This document shows positions 8,865-16,889 of a stretch of DNA of 64,000 nucleotides, one piece after another. Below the pieces are notes generated by a model. It searched no databases. It worked only from the letters and a program-made list of their open reading frames with translations, and had not been told where the DNA came from. The stretch is taken from assembly GCF_001578875.1 (NCBI RefSeq), contig NZ_KQ969507.1:62001-126000 (forward strand), written 5' to 3'. The stretch is from Streptococcus sp. DD13 (GTDB lineage: Bacteria; Bacillota; Bacilli; Lactobacillales; Streptococcaceae). How positions within the stretch are numbered: position 1 is the stretch's first letter; every line of letters starts with the position of its first letter. A program made the position numbers and the translations under genes.

Positions 8865-9815
8865 ATGAAATTTACTGGAAAAACAGTTGAAGATGCCATT
8901 CAAACAGGTCTATCAAGTTTAGGAATTCCTCGAAAAAAAGCCCATATTGTCGTAGTGGCTCGTGAGAAGCGTGGTTTTCTAGGTTTTGGGAAAAAACCAG
9001 CCATTGTAGAAGTAGAAGCCATTAATGAAACGACCGTTGTGAAAGCCAATCAAAAGGCTGTCCGTGGAGTTCCGGAAGCGATCAATGAGTTAAATGAGCC
9101 GGTAAAAAGTGTATCGGAAGCGACGATCGACTTGGGTCGTGTGGTCGCTGCGGTGAAAGAGTTTGAAAAGTCCGGTCAAGTACTCGACGATGAAATCAAG
9201 GCCCAAATTTTAAAAAATGAAAAGGAAGCGACCACCATTCTTGAAGAAACGGGTCGTATCGAAATCTTAAAAGATGAGACGCTGGCACAAGAAAGTACTT
9301 CTAAGACGACAGATTTTGAAGAGATCGATATCAAAATCGAACGTTCATTTGATGTGAAAGAAGTCGTGACAGATATTACAGACTATGTCCAAAACATTTT
9401 GAATGACATGGATGTGGAGGCCTCGCTGGAAGTAACCCATAACCGTCGTTCCATCAATATTCAAGTGGATACCAATGAGCCTGGACGGGTGATTGGCTAC
9501 CACGGAAAAGTATTGAAGGCCTTGCAGTTGTTAGCTCAGAACTATCTATATAATCGCTATGAGCGGAACTTCTATATCACGATCAATGTAAACGACTACG
9601 TCGAACACCGCGCAGAAGTCCTACAAGGCTACGCTCAAAAACTAGCAGATCGTGTCCTCGCGGATCAAGAAGCTTACCACACGGATCCAATGACGTCCAA
9701 TGAACGTAAGATTATCCATCGGATTATTTCCAAAATGGAAGGCCTGACGAGCTATTCAGAAGGAAGCGAGCCAAACCGCTATGTGGTGGTAGATATCGAG
9801 GGGACTCGAGACTAA
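8865..9815 (+). CDS. khpB: RNA-binding protein KhpB / EloR (Jag)
   Basis: A 316-residue protein with an N-terminal Jag domain (residues 1-50, with KKAHIVVVAREKRGFLGFGKKPA), an acidic linker with several threonines (about 60-165), a KH domain (about 170-245, VIGYHGKVLKALQ) and a terminal R3H domain (about 250-316). In pneumococci it binds RNA with KhpA, is phosphorylated by StkP and governs cell elongation. The ATG at 8865 has GGAG 7 bases upstream, overlapping the stop of yidC1. The following repeat supplies a terminator hairpin. Confidence 0.93.
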   Translation: MKFTGKTVEDAIQTGLSSLGIPRKKAHIVVVAREKRGFLGFGKKPAIVEVEAINETTVVKANQKAVRGVPEAINELNEPVKSVSEATIDLGRVVAAVKEFEKSGQVLDDEIKAQILKNEKEATTILEETGRIEILKDETLAQESTSKTTDFEEIDIKIERSFDVKEVVTDITDYVQNILNDMDVEASLEVTHNRRSINIQVDTNEPGRVIGYHGKVLKALQLLAQNYLYNRYERNFYITINVNDYVEHRAEVLQGYAQKLADRVLADQEAYHTDPMTSNERKIIHRIISKMEGLTSYSEGSEPNRYVVVDIEGTRD

Positions 9816-9820
9816 TCAGC

Positions 9821-10000
9821 AAGAGGCTAGGACAAAAGTCCTAGCCTCTCAATTGTTTTTGGATTGTCGAGCAAGACGCAGTGGTTGACTGAGCTCTACT
9901 AGGCTGATTTCATCAGCTTTTACAGCCCGACTCAACTCTGCGGAGGTGGGACGACGAAATCGACTTCTAAGGAATGACCGATTTCTGTCCCACTCTCTTT
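9821..10000 (-). repeat. Intergenic repeat, copy A (reverse orientation)
   Basis: About 180 bases closely similar, in reverse orientation, to copies at 14587-14768 and 43791-43973. Shared blocks include GGGACAGAAATCGG-like, ATGAAATCAGC, CACTGCGTCTTG and AGGCTAGGAC sequences. In this copy the left end forms the hairpin AGAGGCTAGGAC / GTCCTAGCCTCT, a likely terminator for khpB. It has no coding frame. Confidence 0.85.
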
Positions 10001-10072
10001 GTTAGGACCAGGTCCTGCTAGTGCTGTATGAGAGGTCAATCTAAAAGGGAATTAGAAGACCTGTTTTTACTG

Positions 10073-10108
10073 GTTTCTTCCAAATTAGACTCCGTATTTG
10101 GAAGAAAC
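10073..10108. repeat. Perfect 13-base inverted repeat ahead of an unrecognised gene
   Basis: GTTTCTTCCAAAT and ATTTGGAAGAAAC pair exactly around a 10-base loop, 30 bases before the start codon at 10139. No T-run follows, so it is not a standard terminator; it may be an operator or an RNA structure in the leader. Confidence 0.6.
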
Positions 10109-10138
10109 GGATAAGGATGCGAACGTAAAGGAGAAAAA

Positions 10139-10795
10139 ATGACATTATTTCCAGCTATTCAGGAGTTTCTCTCTGTAAGAGGCGAACACTATAAGACTCC
10201 ATTGAAAGCTGGTCCCTTAGAGGGCCTAATGGAATCTTACAAGCAACAAGGACAGGCCGCTAGAGCGAGTTTCACTGGGTTGGTTGCGGATTTTCTGCGC
10301 TTAAATCCCGGGGTAGAGGCGGATCGAACGAGCCAATGGATGAATCAAGGACAGATTCTACGACCTCATTTTTGGGCGTACCTGAGAGCAGGCACAGCAG
10401 TGTCTGATCCTACATTTGCTCTGAGACTCTATGGAGATTCTTCTGATTATGGGGTTTCGGTGGAAGTAAGCTTTATGGAGCGCAAGAAGGATGACCACAG
10501 TCTCATCAAGCAGAATCAAGTCTTGACAGTACCGATAGAGCCTCCCCTCTATTATTTTGCACAGATAGATGGAATTAGCCAGCGATTTGAGGGGACGGAG
10601 GTCAACCGTCAAAAACTCATCCAGCAAGTGACGGAAGGCACAGTTCGCAAGGTGCTAGTGAAGGAAGATATCAATCTCAGCCAGGCGGAGGATTTATCTG
10701 TGATTTTAGAAAAATTGCAGGAGGCTAAGGAGCGCTTGCTCCCTTTTTATGAAGCTACTCGAAATGAGCGAAAAGGAAAGTGGGAAGCAATCTGA
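10139..10795 (+). CDS. Conserved-looking protein of unknown function
   Basis: A 218-residue soluble protein with a good ribosome site (AAAGGAG). I do not recognise the family. The middle (about residues 80-145) looks like a mixed beta domain (RPHFWAYLRAG, FALRLYGDSSDYGVSVEVSF, YYFAQIDG) and the end is helical with charged repeats (EKLQEAKERLLPF). There is no signal peptide or membrane segment. It is transcribed alone, between an intergenic repeat and a terminator, and so could be accessory. Coding character is convincing (length, ribosome site, composition). Confidence 0.75.
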   Translation: MTLFPAIQEFLSVRGEHYKTPLKAGPLEGLMESYKQQGQAARASFTGLVADFLRLNPGVEADRTSQWMNQGQILRPHFWAYLRAGTAVSDPTFALRLYGDSSDYGVSVEVSFMERKKDDHSLIKQNQVLTVPIEPPLYYFAQIDGISQRFEGTEVNRQKLIQQVTEGTVRKVLVKEDINLSQAEDLSVILEKLQEAKERLLPFYEATRNERKGKWEAI

Positions 10796-10820
10796 GAATT
10801 AAAGCTTATAGATCTGTCTA

Positions 10821-10848
10821 GGGAGTAGTTCGTAGCTGCTCCCTTTTT
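10821..10848 (+). terminator. Terminator after the unknown gene
   Basis: GGGAGTAG...GCTGCTCCC followed by TTTTT. It closes the transcript of the 10139 gene. Confidence 0.8.
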
Positions 10849-10960
10849 CTTGCTAGAAAGACTAGAAAATCGTTATTCTAAAGAGTTTATTCGGACAAAG
10901 AAGGAGTAGAAAAGAACATACCAAAAAACCTTGAATCCTAAGGACGCAAGGGCATTTTTT

Positions 10961-10999
10961 GAAAGTTGGGCGACTGCCATAAGTCCCCCAACGTTATTT
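10961..10999. terminator. Second hairpin, terminator-like
   Basis: GTTGGG (10965-10970) pairs with CCCAAC (10987-10992), extended inside by ACT/AGT, and is followed by GTTATTTTT. It lies downstream of the minus-strand gene at 11061 and may end transcription coming from either side. Confidence 0.5.
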
Positions 11000-11060
11000 T
11001 TCCAAAATGACTAGACGGGCCACTTGGCTATTGTCCGACAAAATTTACTATTCTTCAAAA

Positions 11061-11348
11061 TTATAGCTTATACAATTTATTTAATCTTTCTAACTCTGAT
11101 ACATTCATACAGACTTCTACTCCAGTCACTACCCCCTTGCTGTGAATCAATCCACAAGAAAACACAATCCTATCCGTACTCAAAATATTTGTCAATATGA
11201 CGAATGCTTCTAAAACATAGTCCTCTATAGTAATAAAGCAATTATTTTCATCTTTGAAAAACGTTATAAATCCAATATCCTTACACCTATCACGAAAATG
11301 AAAGCTAAGTGATTTTAAATAATAATCAAAAAAGATATCATGCTCCAT
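11061..11348 (-). CDS. Small unknown protein (orphan, AT-rich)
   Basis: A 95-residue protein starting MEHDIFFDYYLKSLSFHFRD. The ATG at 11348 has AAAGGG 6 bases upstream; an ATG 15 bases earlier is part of that ribosome site. A -10-like TATGAT lies near 11388 on this strand. Composition is clearly more AT-rich than the neighbouring genes and it lies beside a mobile-element fragment, so it may be acquired. No family recognised; there is no signal peptide or membrane helix. Confidence 0.55.
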   Translation of the reverse strand: MEHDIFFDYYLKSLSFHFRDRCKDIGFITFFKDENNCFITIEDYVLEAFVILTNILSTDRIVFSCGLIHSKGVVTGVEVCMNVSELERLNKLYKL

Positions 11349-11397
11349 AGAAAACCCTTTCATTTTTTAAAAATATTCTGATATAATCATACAATAA

Positions 11398-11658
11398 ATA
11401 AAGGAAAACTGCGATGAAAAACCCTTTTCTACTGCTAGTTCTATCCAAATTCCGGTTACTGTCAAAAAGAAAGATAAAGATGGGAACCTTGTGATCAATT
11501 CTGAAACAAATAAACCTGAAACAGTCACCTACTTTAAACCTGTCCCGGTCTTTGATATCAGTCAAGTTAAAGCTCAAGAAGGAAAAGAACTGGATTTACC
11601 TAAGGAAACATCTGGTATTCAGAAACAATTGACAAAAGAAGTCCTTGACAAATCATAA
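11398..11658 (+). pseudogene. Fragment of an ArdC/LtrC-like mobile-element protein
   Basis: The frame is open from 11398 to the TAA at 11656 but has no start codon in frame. The peptide includes IQIPVTVKKKDKDGNLV and FKPVPVFDISQVKAQEGKEL, which is the segment typical of the single-strand-DNA-binding ArdC/LtrC-like proteins found on conjugative elements. An ATG at 11414 behind AAGGAA is in another frame and stops after 27 codons, so the front of the gene is lost or shifted. Only the fragment remains, evidence of a former integrated element just upstream of rpmH. Confidence 0.6.
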
Positions 11659-11673
11659 TATTTCAGATAAACT
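11645..11673 (+). promoter_or_regulatory. Promoter of rpmH
   Basis: Consensus TTGACA (11645-11650) and TAAACT (11668-11673) with 17 bases between. The -35 box overlaps the last codons of the ArdC-like fragment. Confidence 0.65.
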
Positions 11674-11747
11674 ATCTTAGTATGTTTAGTAACTGATCAA
11701 AAATAGCCGGCTAAACGAATACGAAAATCTATGAGGAGGTATTCATT

Positions 11748-11885
11748 GTGAAACGTACTTTTCAACCAAGTAAAATCCGTCGTGCACGTAAACACGGTTT
11801 CCGTAACCGTATGTCAACTAAAAACGGTCGTCGCGTCTTAGCAGCTCGTCGCCGCAAAGGACGTAAAGTGCTGACGGCAGCGTAA
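11748..11885 (+). CDS. rpmH: 50S ribosomal protein L34
   Basis: Too short for many gene finders: 45 residues, [18 protein letters not shown] to the end RKVLTAA. It starts with GTG behind a strong GAGGAGG site. It is a highly basic component of the large subunit. The C-terminus LTAA carries one extra residue compared with the 44-residue L34 I remember from pneumococci. Bounded by its own promoter and terminator. Confidence 0.96.
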   Translation: MKRTFQPSKIRRARKHGFRNRMSTKNGRRVLAARRRKGRKVLTAA

Positions 11886-11894
11886 AAAAGAGAT

Positions 11895-11925
11895 AAAACC
11901 AGCAGACTCGAGACTGCTGGTTTTT
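11895..11925 (+). terminator. Terminator of rpmH
   Basis: CCAGCAG and CTGCTGG form a stem, preceded by AAAA and followed by TTTTT. Confidence 0.9.
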
Positions 11926-12000
11926 CTATATGCTAGCTGAGGACTTGATAGACAAGCCTCCTTCGGAATAGTTGCGAAATGGGATCGACTTCTCGCAAAA

Positions 12001-12066
12001 AGAGCCAGCCATCCCTGGCTGACTCAAAGGAGATTTATGAAACTTACTAGGTTGCCTAGTAAGTAG
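12001..12066 (+). other. Two hairpins with an embedded 9-codon frame
   Basis: A first hairpin pairs GAG-CAGCCA with TGGCTG-CTC (about 12002-12025). It is followed by AAAGGAG and an ATG at 12037 opening a 9-codon frame (MKLTRLPSK, stop at 12064). The frame consists almost wholly of a perfect inverted repeat CTTACTAGG-TTG-CCTAGTAAG (12043-12063). It may be a leader-peptide device or a remnant; no function is claimed. Confidence 0.4.
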
Positions 12067-12191
12067 AAAGTTTGGATAGTATTAGTATACGAGAAAGTTT
12101 CCTTTGGAACATCGGCCTTAGGACTGATTTTGGAAAAGGAAGTCGAGGACCTGTTTTTCACAAGCCTTACCCATCAGAGGAAGTCGAATTA

Positions 12192-12200
12192 TGGTATAAT
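12192..12200 (+). promoter_or_regulatory. Extended -10 promoter of tatD-rnmV-rsmA
   Basis: TGGTATAAT, with TATAAT at 12195-12200, 35 bases before the chosen tatD start. No clear -35 box is present. Confidence 0.6.
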
Positions 12201-12234
12201 ATGTGGGATAAGTTCAAAGAGCGAGGGAAGATTG

Positions 12235-13023
12235 GTGGGAGCGATAGAAATTTTTGACACCCATACACATTTAAATGTAGAAAATTTTGCAGATAAGGTC
12301 GCAGAGGAGCTAGCGTTAGCAAAGGAGTTGGGGGTGACTCGGCACAACGTCGTCGGCTTTGACCGCCCAACCATCGAACGGGCGATCGAATTGGCAGACC
12401 AATTTGAGCAGGTCTACCTGACCTTGGGCTGGCACCCGACAGAAGCCGGGGATTATGACCAGGATACGGAGAACTTCCTTCTTGACCGCCTCCAACATCC
12501 TAAAGTCCTTGCCCTAGGGGAGATTGGTTTGGATTACCATTGGATGACAGCGCCTAAGGATGTACAGGAGCAGGTGTTCCGTCGTCAGATCCAGCTATCG
12601 AAGGAGCTGAACTTGCCCTTTGTCGTCCATACACGAGATGCTCTTGAAGACACTTATGCGATCATTAAGAGCGAGGGAGTTGGTCCCCGAGGTGGAATCA
12701 TGCATTCTTACTCTGGTTCTTTAGACGATGCTCAGCGTTTTGTCGAGCTTGGGATGACCATCTCCTTTTCCGGTGTCGTGACGTTCAAAAAAGCCACGGA
12801 TATCCAGGAAGCGGCGACCCATTTGCCTCTGAACAAGATTCTTGTCGAGACAGATGCTCCTTACTTAGCCCCTGTCCCTAAACGTGGTAAGGAAAACAAG
12901 ACAGCCTACACTCGCTATGTGGTGGAAAAAATCGCTGAGTTAAGAGGGATGAAGATGGAGGAGCTGGCACAAGCGACTACGGAAAATGCTCTTAAACTCT
13001 TTGGTTTGAAGGACAGCCAGTAG
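12235..13023 (+). CDS. tatD: TatD family metal-dependent deoxyribonuclease
   Basis: A 262-residue TIM-barrel hydrolase. Metal ligands are visible as FDTHTHL at the N-terminus, GEIGLDYHW mid-protein, VVHTRDA, MHSYSG and VETDAPYLAP near the end. The GTG at 12235 is chosen because the conserved IFDTHTH begins five codons later; longer frames run into the promoter. It is first in an operon with rnmV and rsmA, a linkage common in streptococci. TatD enzymes trim DNA (and possibly RNA or D-aminoacyl-tRNA) in vitro; the role in this organism is not evident. Confidence 0.92.
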   Translation: MGAIEIFDTHTHLNVENFADKVAEELALAKELGVTRHNVVGFDRPTIERAIELADQFEQVYLTLGWHPTEAGDYDQDTENFLLDRLQHPKVLALGEIGLDYHWMTAPKDVQEQVFRRQIQLSKELNLPFVVHTRDALEDTYAIIKSEGVGPRGGIMHSYSGSLDDAQRFVELGMTISFSGVVTFKKATDIQEAATHLPLNKILVETDAPYLAPVPKRGKENKTAYTRYVVEKIAELRGMKMEELAQATTENALKLFGLKDSQ

Positions 13024-13055
13024 ACTGAGACCAAACCACTGTTCAAAAGGAAGAT

Positions 13056-13652
13056 ATGACAAGCAAACAAAAAATTCACGAGGTCCTTGTCGTCGAGGGA
13101 AAAGATGACACGGCCAACCTCCGACGCTACTATGAGGTGGATACCTATGAGACGCGTGGCTCTGCCCTGAATGAAGATGATTTGGAGCGGATTCAAGCTC
13201 TGCATGAGCTCCGTGGAGTCATCGTATTTACGGATCCTGATTATAATGGAGAGCGTATCCGCAAGCGGATTATGCAGGCGATTCCGACTGCCAAACATGC
13301 TTTTTTAAATCGGGGGGAAGCGGCTCCGAAGTCTAAGAACAAGGGGCGTTCGCTCGGGGTAGAGCATGCGAGTCAAGCAGATCTAGAAAAGGCCCTGACC
13401 GGGCTACTCGGCACCTATGATGATGAGAATGCTTTTGATGTCACCCGTAGTGATCTCATGCGGCTAGGTCTTCTCATGGGAAAGGACAGCCGGAAACGTC
13501 GGGAGTTTCTGGGGGAAGCTCTTCGCATCGGCTATACCAACGGCAAACAACTCCTCAAACGACTAGAACTCTTTGGCCTGACGCTTGCAGAAGTAGAAGA
13601 AGCGATGGCAGACTACGAGGGAACAATACATGGAACTGAAGCCAGTGTATAA
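13056..13652 (+). CDS. rnmV: Ribonuclease M5 (5S rRNA maturation)
   Basis: A 198-residue Toprim-domain nuclease that makes the final cuts of 5S rRNA. The Toprim motifs are VLVVEGKDD (residues 10-18) and VIVFTDPDYNGERIR (about 54-69), followed by the family-specific EAAPKSKNKGRSLGVEHA. The ATG has GGAAG 6 bases upstream. Placed between tatD and rsmA, as is usual in Firmicutes. Confidence 0.95.
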   Translation: MTSKQKIHEVLVVEGKDDTANLRRYYEVDTYETRGSALNEDDLERIQALHELRGVIVFTDPDYNGERIRKRIMQAIPTAKHAFLNRGEAAPKSKNKGRSLGVEHASQADLEKALTGLLGTYDDENAFDVTRSDLMRLGLLMGKDSRKRREFLGEALRIGYTNGKQLLKRLELFGLTLAEVEEAMADYEGTIHGTEASV

Positions 13653-13673
13653 AAAAAGAAGAAAGAAGCACAC

Positions 13674-14561
13674 ATGAGAATCGCAGACAAAACAGTGACC
13701 CGCGCCATCTTAGAGCGCCATGGGTTTACCTTTAAGAAATCCTTCGGGCAGAATTTCTTGACCGATACCAATATTTTGAGAAAGATTGTGGAAACAGCTG
13801 AGATCGATCAGTCGGTCAATGTGATCGAGATTGGTCCAGGGATAGGGGCTTTGACAGAATTTCTGGCAGAAAGTGCCGCGGAGGTCATGGCTTTTGAAAT
13901 TGACGACCGTCTGGTCCCAATTTTAGCGGATACCTTGCGAGATTTTGACAATGTCCAAGTTCTGAACCAGGATATCCTGAAGGCAGACTTGCAGACAGAA
14001 ATTCAAAAGTTTAAAAATCCAAACCTTCCGATTAAGGTGGTGGCCAATCTGCCTTACTACATCACCACGCCCATTCTGATACACCTGATAGAGAGCAAGA
14101 TTCCTTTTGCCGAGTTTGTAGTCATGATGCAAAAGGAAGTGGCCGACCGCATCTCAGCGGAGCCAAATACTAAGGCTTATGGCTCTCTTTCGATCGCCGT
14201 TCAGTATTATATGACAGCTAAGGTTGCCTTTATTGTACCGCGGACAGTTTTTGTCCCTGCCCCAAATGTGGACTCGGCTATCTTGAAGATGACTCGTCTT
14301 TCTCAGCCGGCTGTCCACGTAGAAGATGAGGATTTCTTCTTCAAAGTTAGCAAGGCTAGTTTTGCGCACCGTCGTAAGACCCTGTGGAACAACTTGACAG
14401 GTTACTTTGGAAAAGCAGATACGACCAAGGAAAAGTTAAGTACAGCCCTCGAAAGAGCAGCCTTATCTCCTAGCGTTCGGGGTGAAGCTCTCAGTTTAGA
14501 AGCCTTTGCTCGCCTGTCCAATGCCCTGATAGCAGAAGGCCTAGCGGACATCCAGAGCTAG
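13674..14561 (+). CDS. rsmA: 16S rRNA (adenine1518/1519-N6) dimethyltransferase
   Basis: A 295-residue RsmA/KsgA enzyme that dimethylates two adenines in the last helix of 16S rRNA during small-subunit assembly. The N-terminal [10 protein letters not shown], the SAM-binding [11 protein letters not shown] (about residues 50-60) and the catalytic NLPYYI (about 124-129) are present. Loss of such enzymes gives kasugamycin resistance in other bacteria. Last gene of the tatD operon, 21 bases after rnmV; repeat copy B follows and can supply the terminator. Confidence 0.96.
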   Translation: MRIADKTVTRAILERHGFTFKKSFGQNFLTDTNILRKIVETAEIDQSVNVIEIGPGIGALTEFLAESAAEVMAFEIDDRLVPILADTLRDFDNVQVLNQDILKADLQTEIQKFKNPNLPIKVVANLPYYITTPILIHLIESKIPFAEFVVMMQKEVADRISAEPNTKAYGSLSIAVQYYMTAKVAFIVPRTVFVPAPNVDSAILKMTRLSQPAVHVEDEDFFFKVSKASFAHRRKTLWNNLTGYFGKADTTKEKLSTALERAALSPSVRGEALSLEAFARLSNALIAEGLADIQS

Positions 14562-14586
14562 ACAGGAGAACCATTCGAATGACTAA

Positions 14587-14768
14587 AGAGAGCGGGACAG
14601 AAATCGGTCATTCGTTCGAATTCGATTTGGTCGTCCCACCTCCTCACAGTTGAGTCGAGCTGTAAAAGCGGATGAAATCAGCCTAGTAGAGCCCACTCAA
14701 CCACTGCGTCTTGCGCGACAATCTAAAAACAATGGAGAGGCTAGGACTTTTGTCCCAGCCTCTTTTTG
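14587..14768 (+). repeat. Intergenic repeat, copy B
   Basis: Same element as copy C at 43791 in the same orientation and copy A at 9821 reversed. Its right end has a CTAGGACTTTTGTCCCAG hairpin and CCTCTTTTT, a terminator for rsmA. The two ends carry GGGACA and TGTCCC in inverted arrangement. Confidence 0.88.
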
Positions 14769-14827
14769 TCATCCTTCTTTACAACTTTTTTGTCAGAGGA
14801 AAGATCGGTTGGTGGCGAAAATGCCAT

Positions 14828-14849
14828 CAAAAAAAGACCCTAAGGTCTC
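14828..14849 (-). terminator. Terminator of the tRNA-Ser gene
   Basis: On the minus strand AGACC-TTA-GGTCT is followed by seven T, directly downstream of tRNA-Ser. Confidence 0.75.
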
Positions 14850-14854
14850 TTGAA

Positions 14855-14942
14855 GGAAAGGACGGGATTTGAACCCGCGCATGAACAAAGTCCACTTGCC
14901 GGATTTCGAGTCCGGTGCCGTACCAAGCTGGGCCACCTTTCC
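14855..14942 (-). tRNA. tRNA-Ser (anticodon CGA)
   Basis: An 88-base cloverleaf on the minus strand. Acceptor GGAAAGG pairs with CCTTTCC. The anticodon arm CCGGACTCGAAATCCGG shows CGA, which reads UCG. There is a long variable arm typical of class II tRNAs and a T-arm with GGGTTCAAATCCC. CCA is not encoded. Confidence 0.93.
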
Positions 14943-15015
14943 AAAAGGAAAAATTCCACCACGATCCGAAGTGGTAGGAAAAGAAGAGTTCATTGACTGC
15001 GACCCTTCCCCCGCA

Positions 15016-15045
15016 AATAGACCTTGGGAAACAGGCTACTGTCAA
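15016..15045 (-). promoter_or_regulatory. Possible promoter of tRNA-Ser
   Basis: On the minus strand, TTGACA (15040-15045) and TCTATT (15016-15021) with an 18-base spacer, between the two tRNA genes. Confidence 0.45.
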
Positions 15046-15057
15046 ATGATCGAAAAA

Positions 15058-15140
15058 TGCGGAGGAAGGGATTTGAACCCTCACACCCGTACGGGCACAT
15101 GCGCCTGAAGCATGCGTGTCTGCCGTTCCACCACCTCCGC
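15058..15140 (-). tRNA. tRNA-Leu (anticodon CAG)
   Basis: An 83-base class II cloverleaf on the minus strand. Acceptor GCGGAGG pairs with CCTCCGC, the anticodon loop CTTCAGG shows CAG (reads CUG), and the T-arm is GGGTTCAAATCCC. Confidence 0.93.
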
Positions 15141-15153
15141 GAGTACATTCCCT

Positions 15154-15181
15154 ATTATACGATATTTTTCTAATTTTTCAA
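15154..15181 (-). promoter_or_regulatory. Promoter of tRNA-Leu
   Basis: On the minus strand, TTGAAA (15176-15181) and TATAAT (15154-15159) with a 16-base spacer, just upstream of tRNA-Leu. Confidence 0.75.
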
Positions 15182-15240
15182 GTCCTTTCAGGGATTTTTC
15201 CCTTTAAACCCTCTAGGCCATCGCAAGGAAGGCCTAATTT

Positions 15241-15249
15241 TGGTATAAT
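15241..15249 (+). promoter_or_regulatory. Extended -10 promoter of the rsgA operon
   Basis: TGGTATAAT with TATAAT at 15244-15249, about 90 bases before rsgA. No good -35 box is visible. Confidence 0.6.
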
Positions 15250-15339
15250 AGGTTTATCTAAAGCGTGATGATTAGGTTTTGTGGATGCAGGCTCCAGAAT
15301 GGTTTGACTGGTCCGAAAAGAAGGGGATGAGGAGTTTAC

Positions 15340-16215
15340 GTGCGAGGAAGAATTGTTAAAGCACTAGCGGGCTTTTATTATGTGGAGGTAGACGGAAAGC
15401 TCTATCAGACACGGGCTAGAGGAAACTTTCGAAAGAAAGGCCAGACTCCCTATGTGGGAGATTGGGTCGAGTTTTCTGCCGAAGAACAATCTGAAGGCTA
15501 CATCTTGGTCATTCACGATCGGAAAAATAGCCTTGTTCGTCCTCCTATTGTCAATATTGACCAAGCCGTTGTCATCATGTCGGCCAAGGAACCTGATTTC
15601 AATGCCAACTTGTTAGACCGCTACTTGGTTCTCTTGGAGCAAAAAGAGATCCATCCGATTATTTATCTCTCTAAGACAGACTTGCTGACAGAAGCGGATG
15701 ATTTTGCCCCTTATCGTCAGATCTATCAGGAGATTGGCTATGATTTTGTTCAAAGTCTGGAGGAGTTGATCCCGTTGTTAACAGGGAAAATAACAGTGTT
15801 TATGGGTCAAACGGGTGTCGGGAAGTCCACTTTGTTAAATCGCTTGGCGCCGGAGTTGGCGCTAGAAACAGGGGAGATTTCCAATAGTTTGGGACGGGGT
15901 CGACATACGACTCGAGCTGTCAGTTTTTACGATGTTTATGGAGGTAAAATCGCAGACACTCCTGGTTTTTCCTCGATTGATTACGAAGTGACGGAGACAG
16001 ACTTGCTGAGTGATTGCTTCCCTGAAATCGCAAAAGCCAGTCAATCCTGCAAGTTCCGAACTTGCACGCATACCCACGAGCCGGGTTGTCAGGTCAAGAC
16101 GGAGGTAGAAGAAGGCCTCATCTCACGCAGTCGTTATGACAATTATCTACAGTTTTTAAGTGAAATCCTGCAACAGCGGGAGACCTATAAAAAGGTCAGC
16201 AAAAAAATGAAATAG
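15340..16215 (+). CDS. rsgA: Small-subunit assembly GTPase RsgA
   Basis: A 291-residue circularly permuted GTPase that checks late 30S assembly. Order of parts: OB domain (1-65), G-domain with G4-like YLSKTDLL (about 108-115) before the Walker A GQTGVGKS (156-163) and DTPGFSS (G3, about 207-213), then the zinc region [14 protein letters not shown] (about 232-245). The GTG at 15340 fits the family N-terminus [16 protein letters not shown]. First gene of an operon running through rpe, thiN, rmuC and yhaM with tiny gaps or overlaps. Confidence 0.96.
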   Translation: MRGRIVKALAGFYYVEVDGKLYQTRARGNFRKKGQTPYVGDWVEFSAEEQSEGYILVIHDRKNSLVRPPIVNIDQAVVIMSAKEPDFNANLLDRYLVLLEQKEIHPIIYLSKTDLLTEADDFAPYRQIYQEIGYDFVQSLEELIPLLTGKITVFMGQTGVGKSTLLNRLAPELALETGEISNSLGRGRHTTRAVSFYDVYGGKIADTPGFSSIDYEVTETDLLSDCFPEIAKASQSCKFRTCTHTHEPGCQVKTEVEEGLISRSRYDNYLQFLSEILQQRETYKKVSKKMK

Positions 16216-16229
16216 GAAGTTGGTAGACC

Positions 16230-16889
16230 ATGAGTTCATACAAAATTGCGCCATCTATCTTGGCGGCAGATTATGCAAATTTTGAAAAAGAGCTGAAACG
16301 CATCGAGAAGACCGGTGTAGAGTATGTCCATATCGATATCATGGACGGACACTTTGTTCCAAATATCTCGTTCGGGGCAGATGTAGTTGGGGCGATGCGA
16401 AAGCATAGCAAGCTGGTATTTGATTGCCACATGATGGTTTCCAACCCAGAACAACACATTGAAACCATGGCCCGGGCAGGAGCAGATATCTTGACGATTC
16501 ACGCAGAAGCAACGAATCATCTGCACGGAGCCTTGCAAAAGATTAAAGCAGCTGGGATGAGAGCATCTGTTGTAGTAAATCCAGCGACCCCTCTTTCGGC
16601 TATTGACTATGTGCTCGATATGGTGGACCAAGTCCTGATTATGACAGTCAACCCTGGCTTTGGTGGGCAGGTTTATATCCCTGAGATGGGTCGAAAGGTA
16701 GCAGAGCTTGTGTCTCTCCGTGAGGCGCGTGGGCTTGAGTTTGATATTGAGGTAGATGGTGGGATTGATGCGACTACGATTCGCCATGCCAAAGAGGCAG
16801 GAGCCAACGTGTTTGTAGCTGGATCCTATCTTTTTAAAGAGGATTTGGAAGAGAGAGTTCAAACCTTGCGGGACGCTCTTTATGAGTAG
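16230..16889 (+). CDS. rpe: Ribulose-phosphate 3-epimerase
   Basis: A 219-residue TIM-barrel enzyme that interconverts ribulose-5-phosphate and xylulose-5-phosphate in the pentose phosphate pathway. Metal and catalytic stretches HIDIMDGHFVPN, DCHMMV, MTVNPGFGGQ and EVDGGI are in the usual order. Overlaps the next gene by 8 bases. Lies between rsgA and thiN as in other streptococci. Confidence 0.96.
   Translation: MSSYKIAPSILAADYANFEKELKRIEKTGVEYVHIDIMDGHFVPNISFGADVVGAMRKHSKLVFDCHMMVSNPEQHIETMARAGADILTIHAEATNHLHGALQKIKAAGMRASVVVNPATPLSAIDYVLDMVDQVLIMTVNPGFGGQVYIPEMGRKVAELVSLREARGLEFDIEVDGGIDATTIRHAKEAGANVFVAGSYLFKEDLEERVQTLRDALYE

Noticed and set aside
12072-12257. 61-codon frame overlapping the tatD promoter
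   Set aside because: Runs through the -10 box and the start of tatD; no ribosome site.
16236-16862. 208-codon minus-strand frame opposite rpe
   Set aside because: Antisense to a certain gene, without ribosome site or family resemblance.
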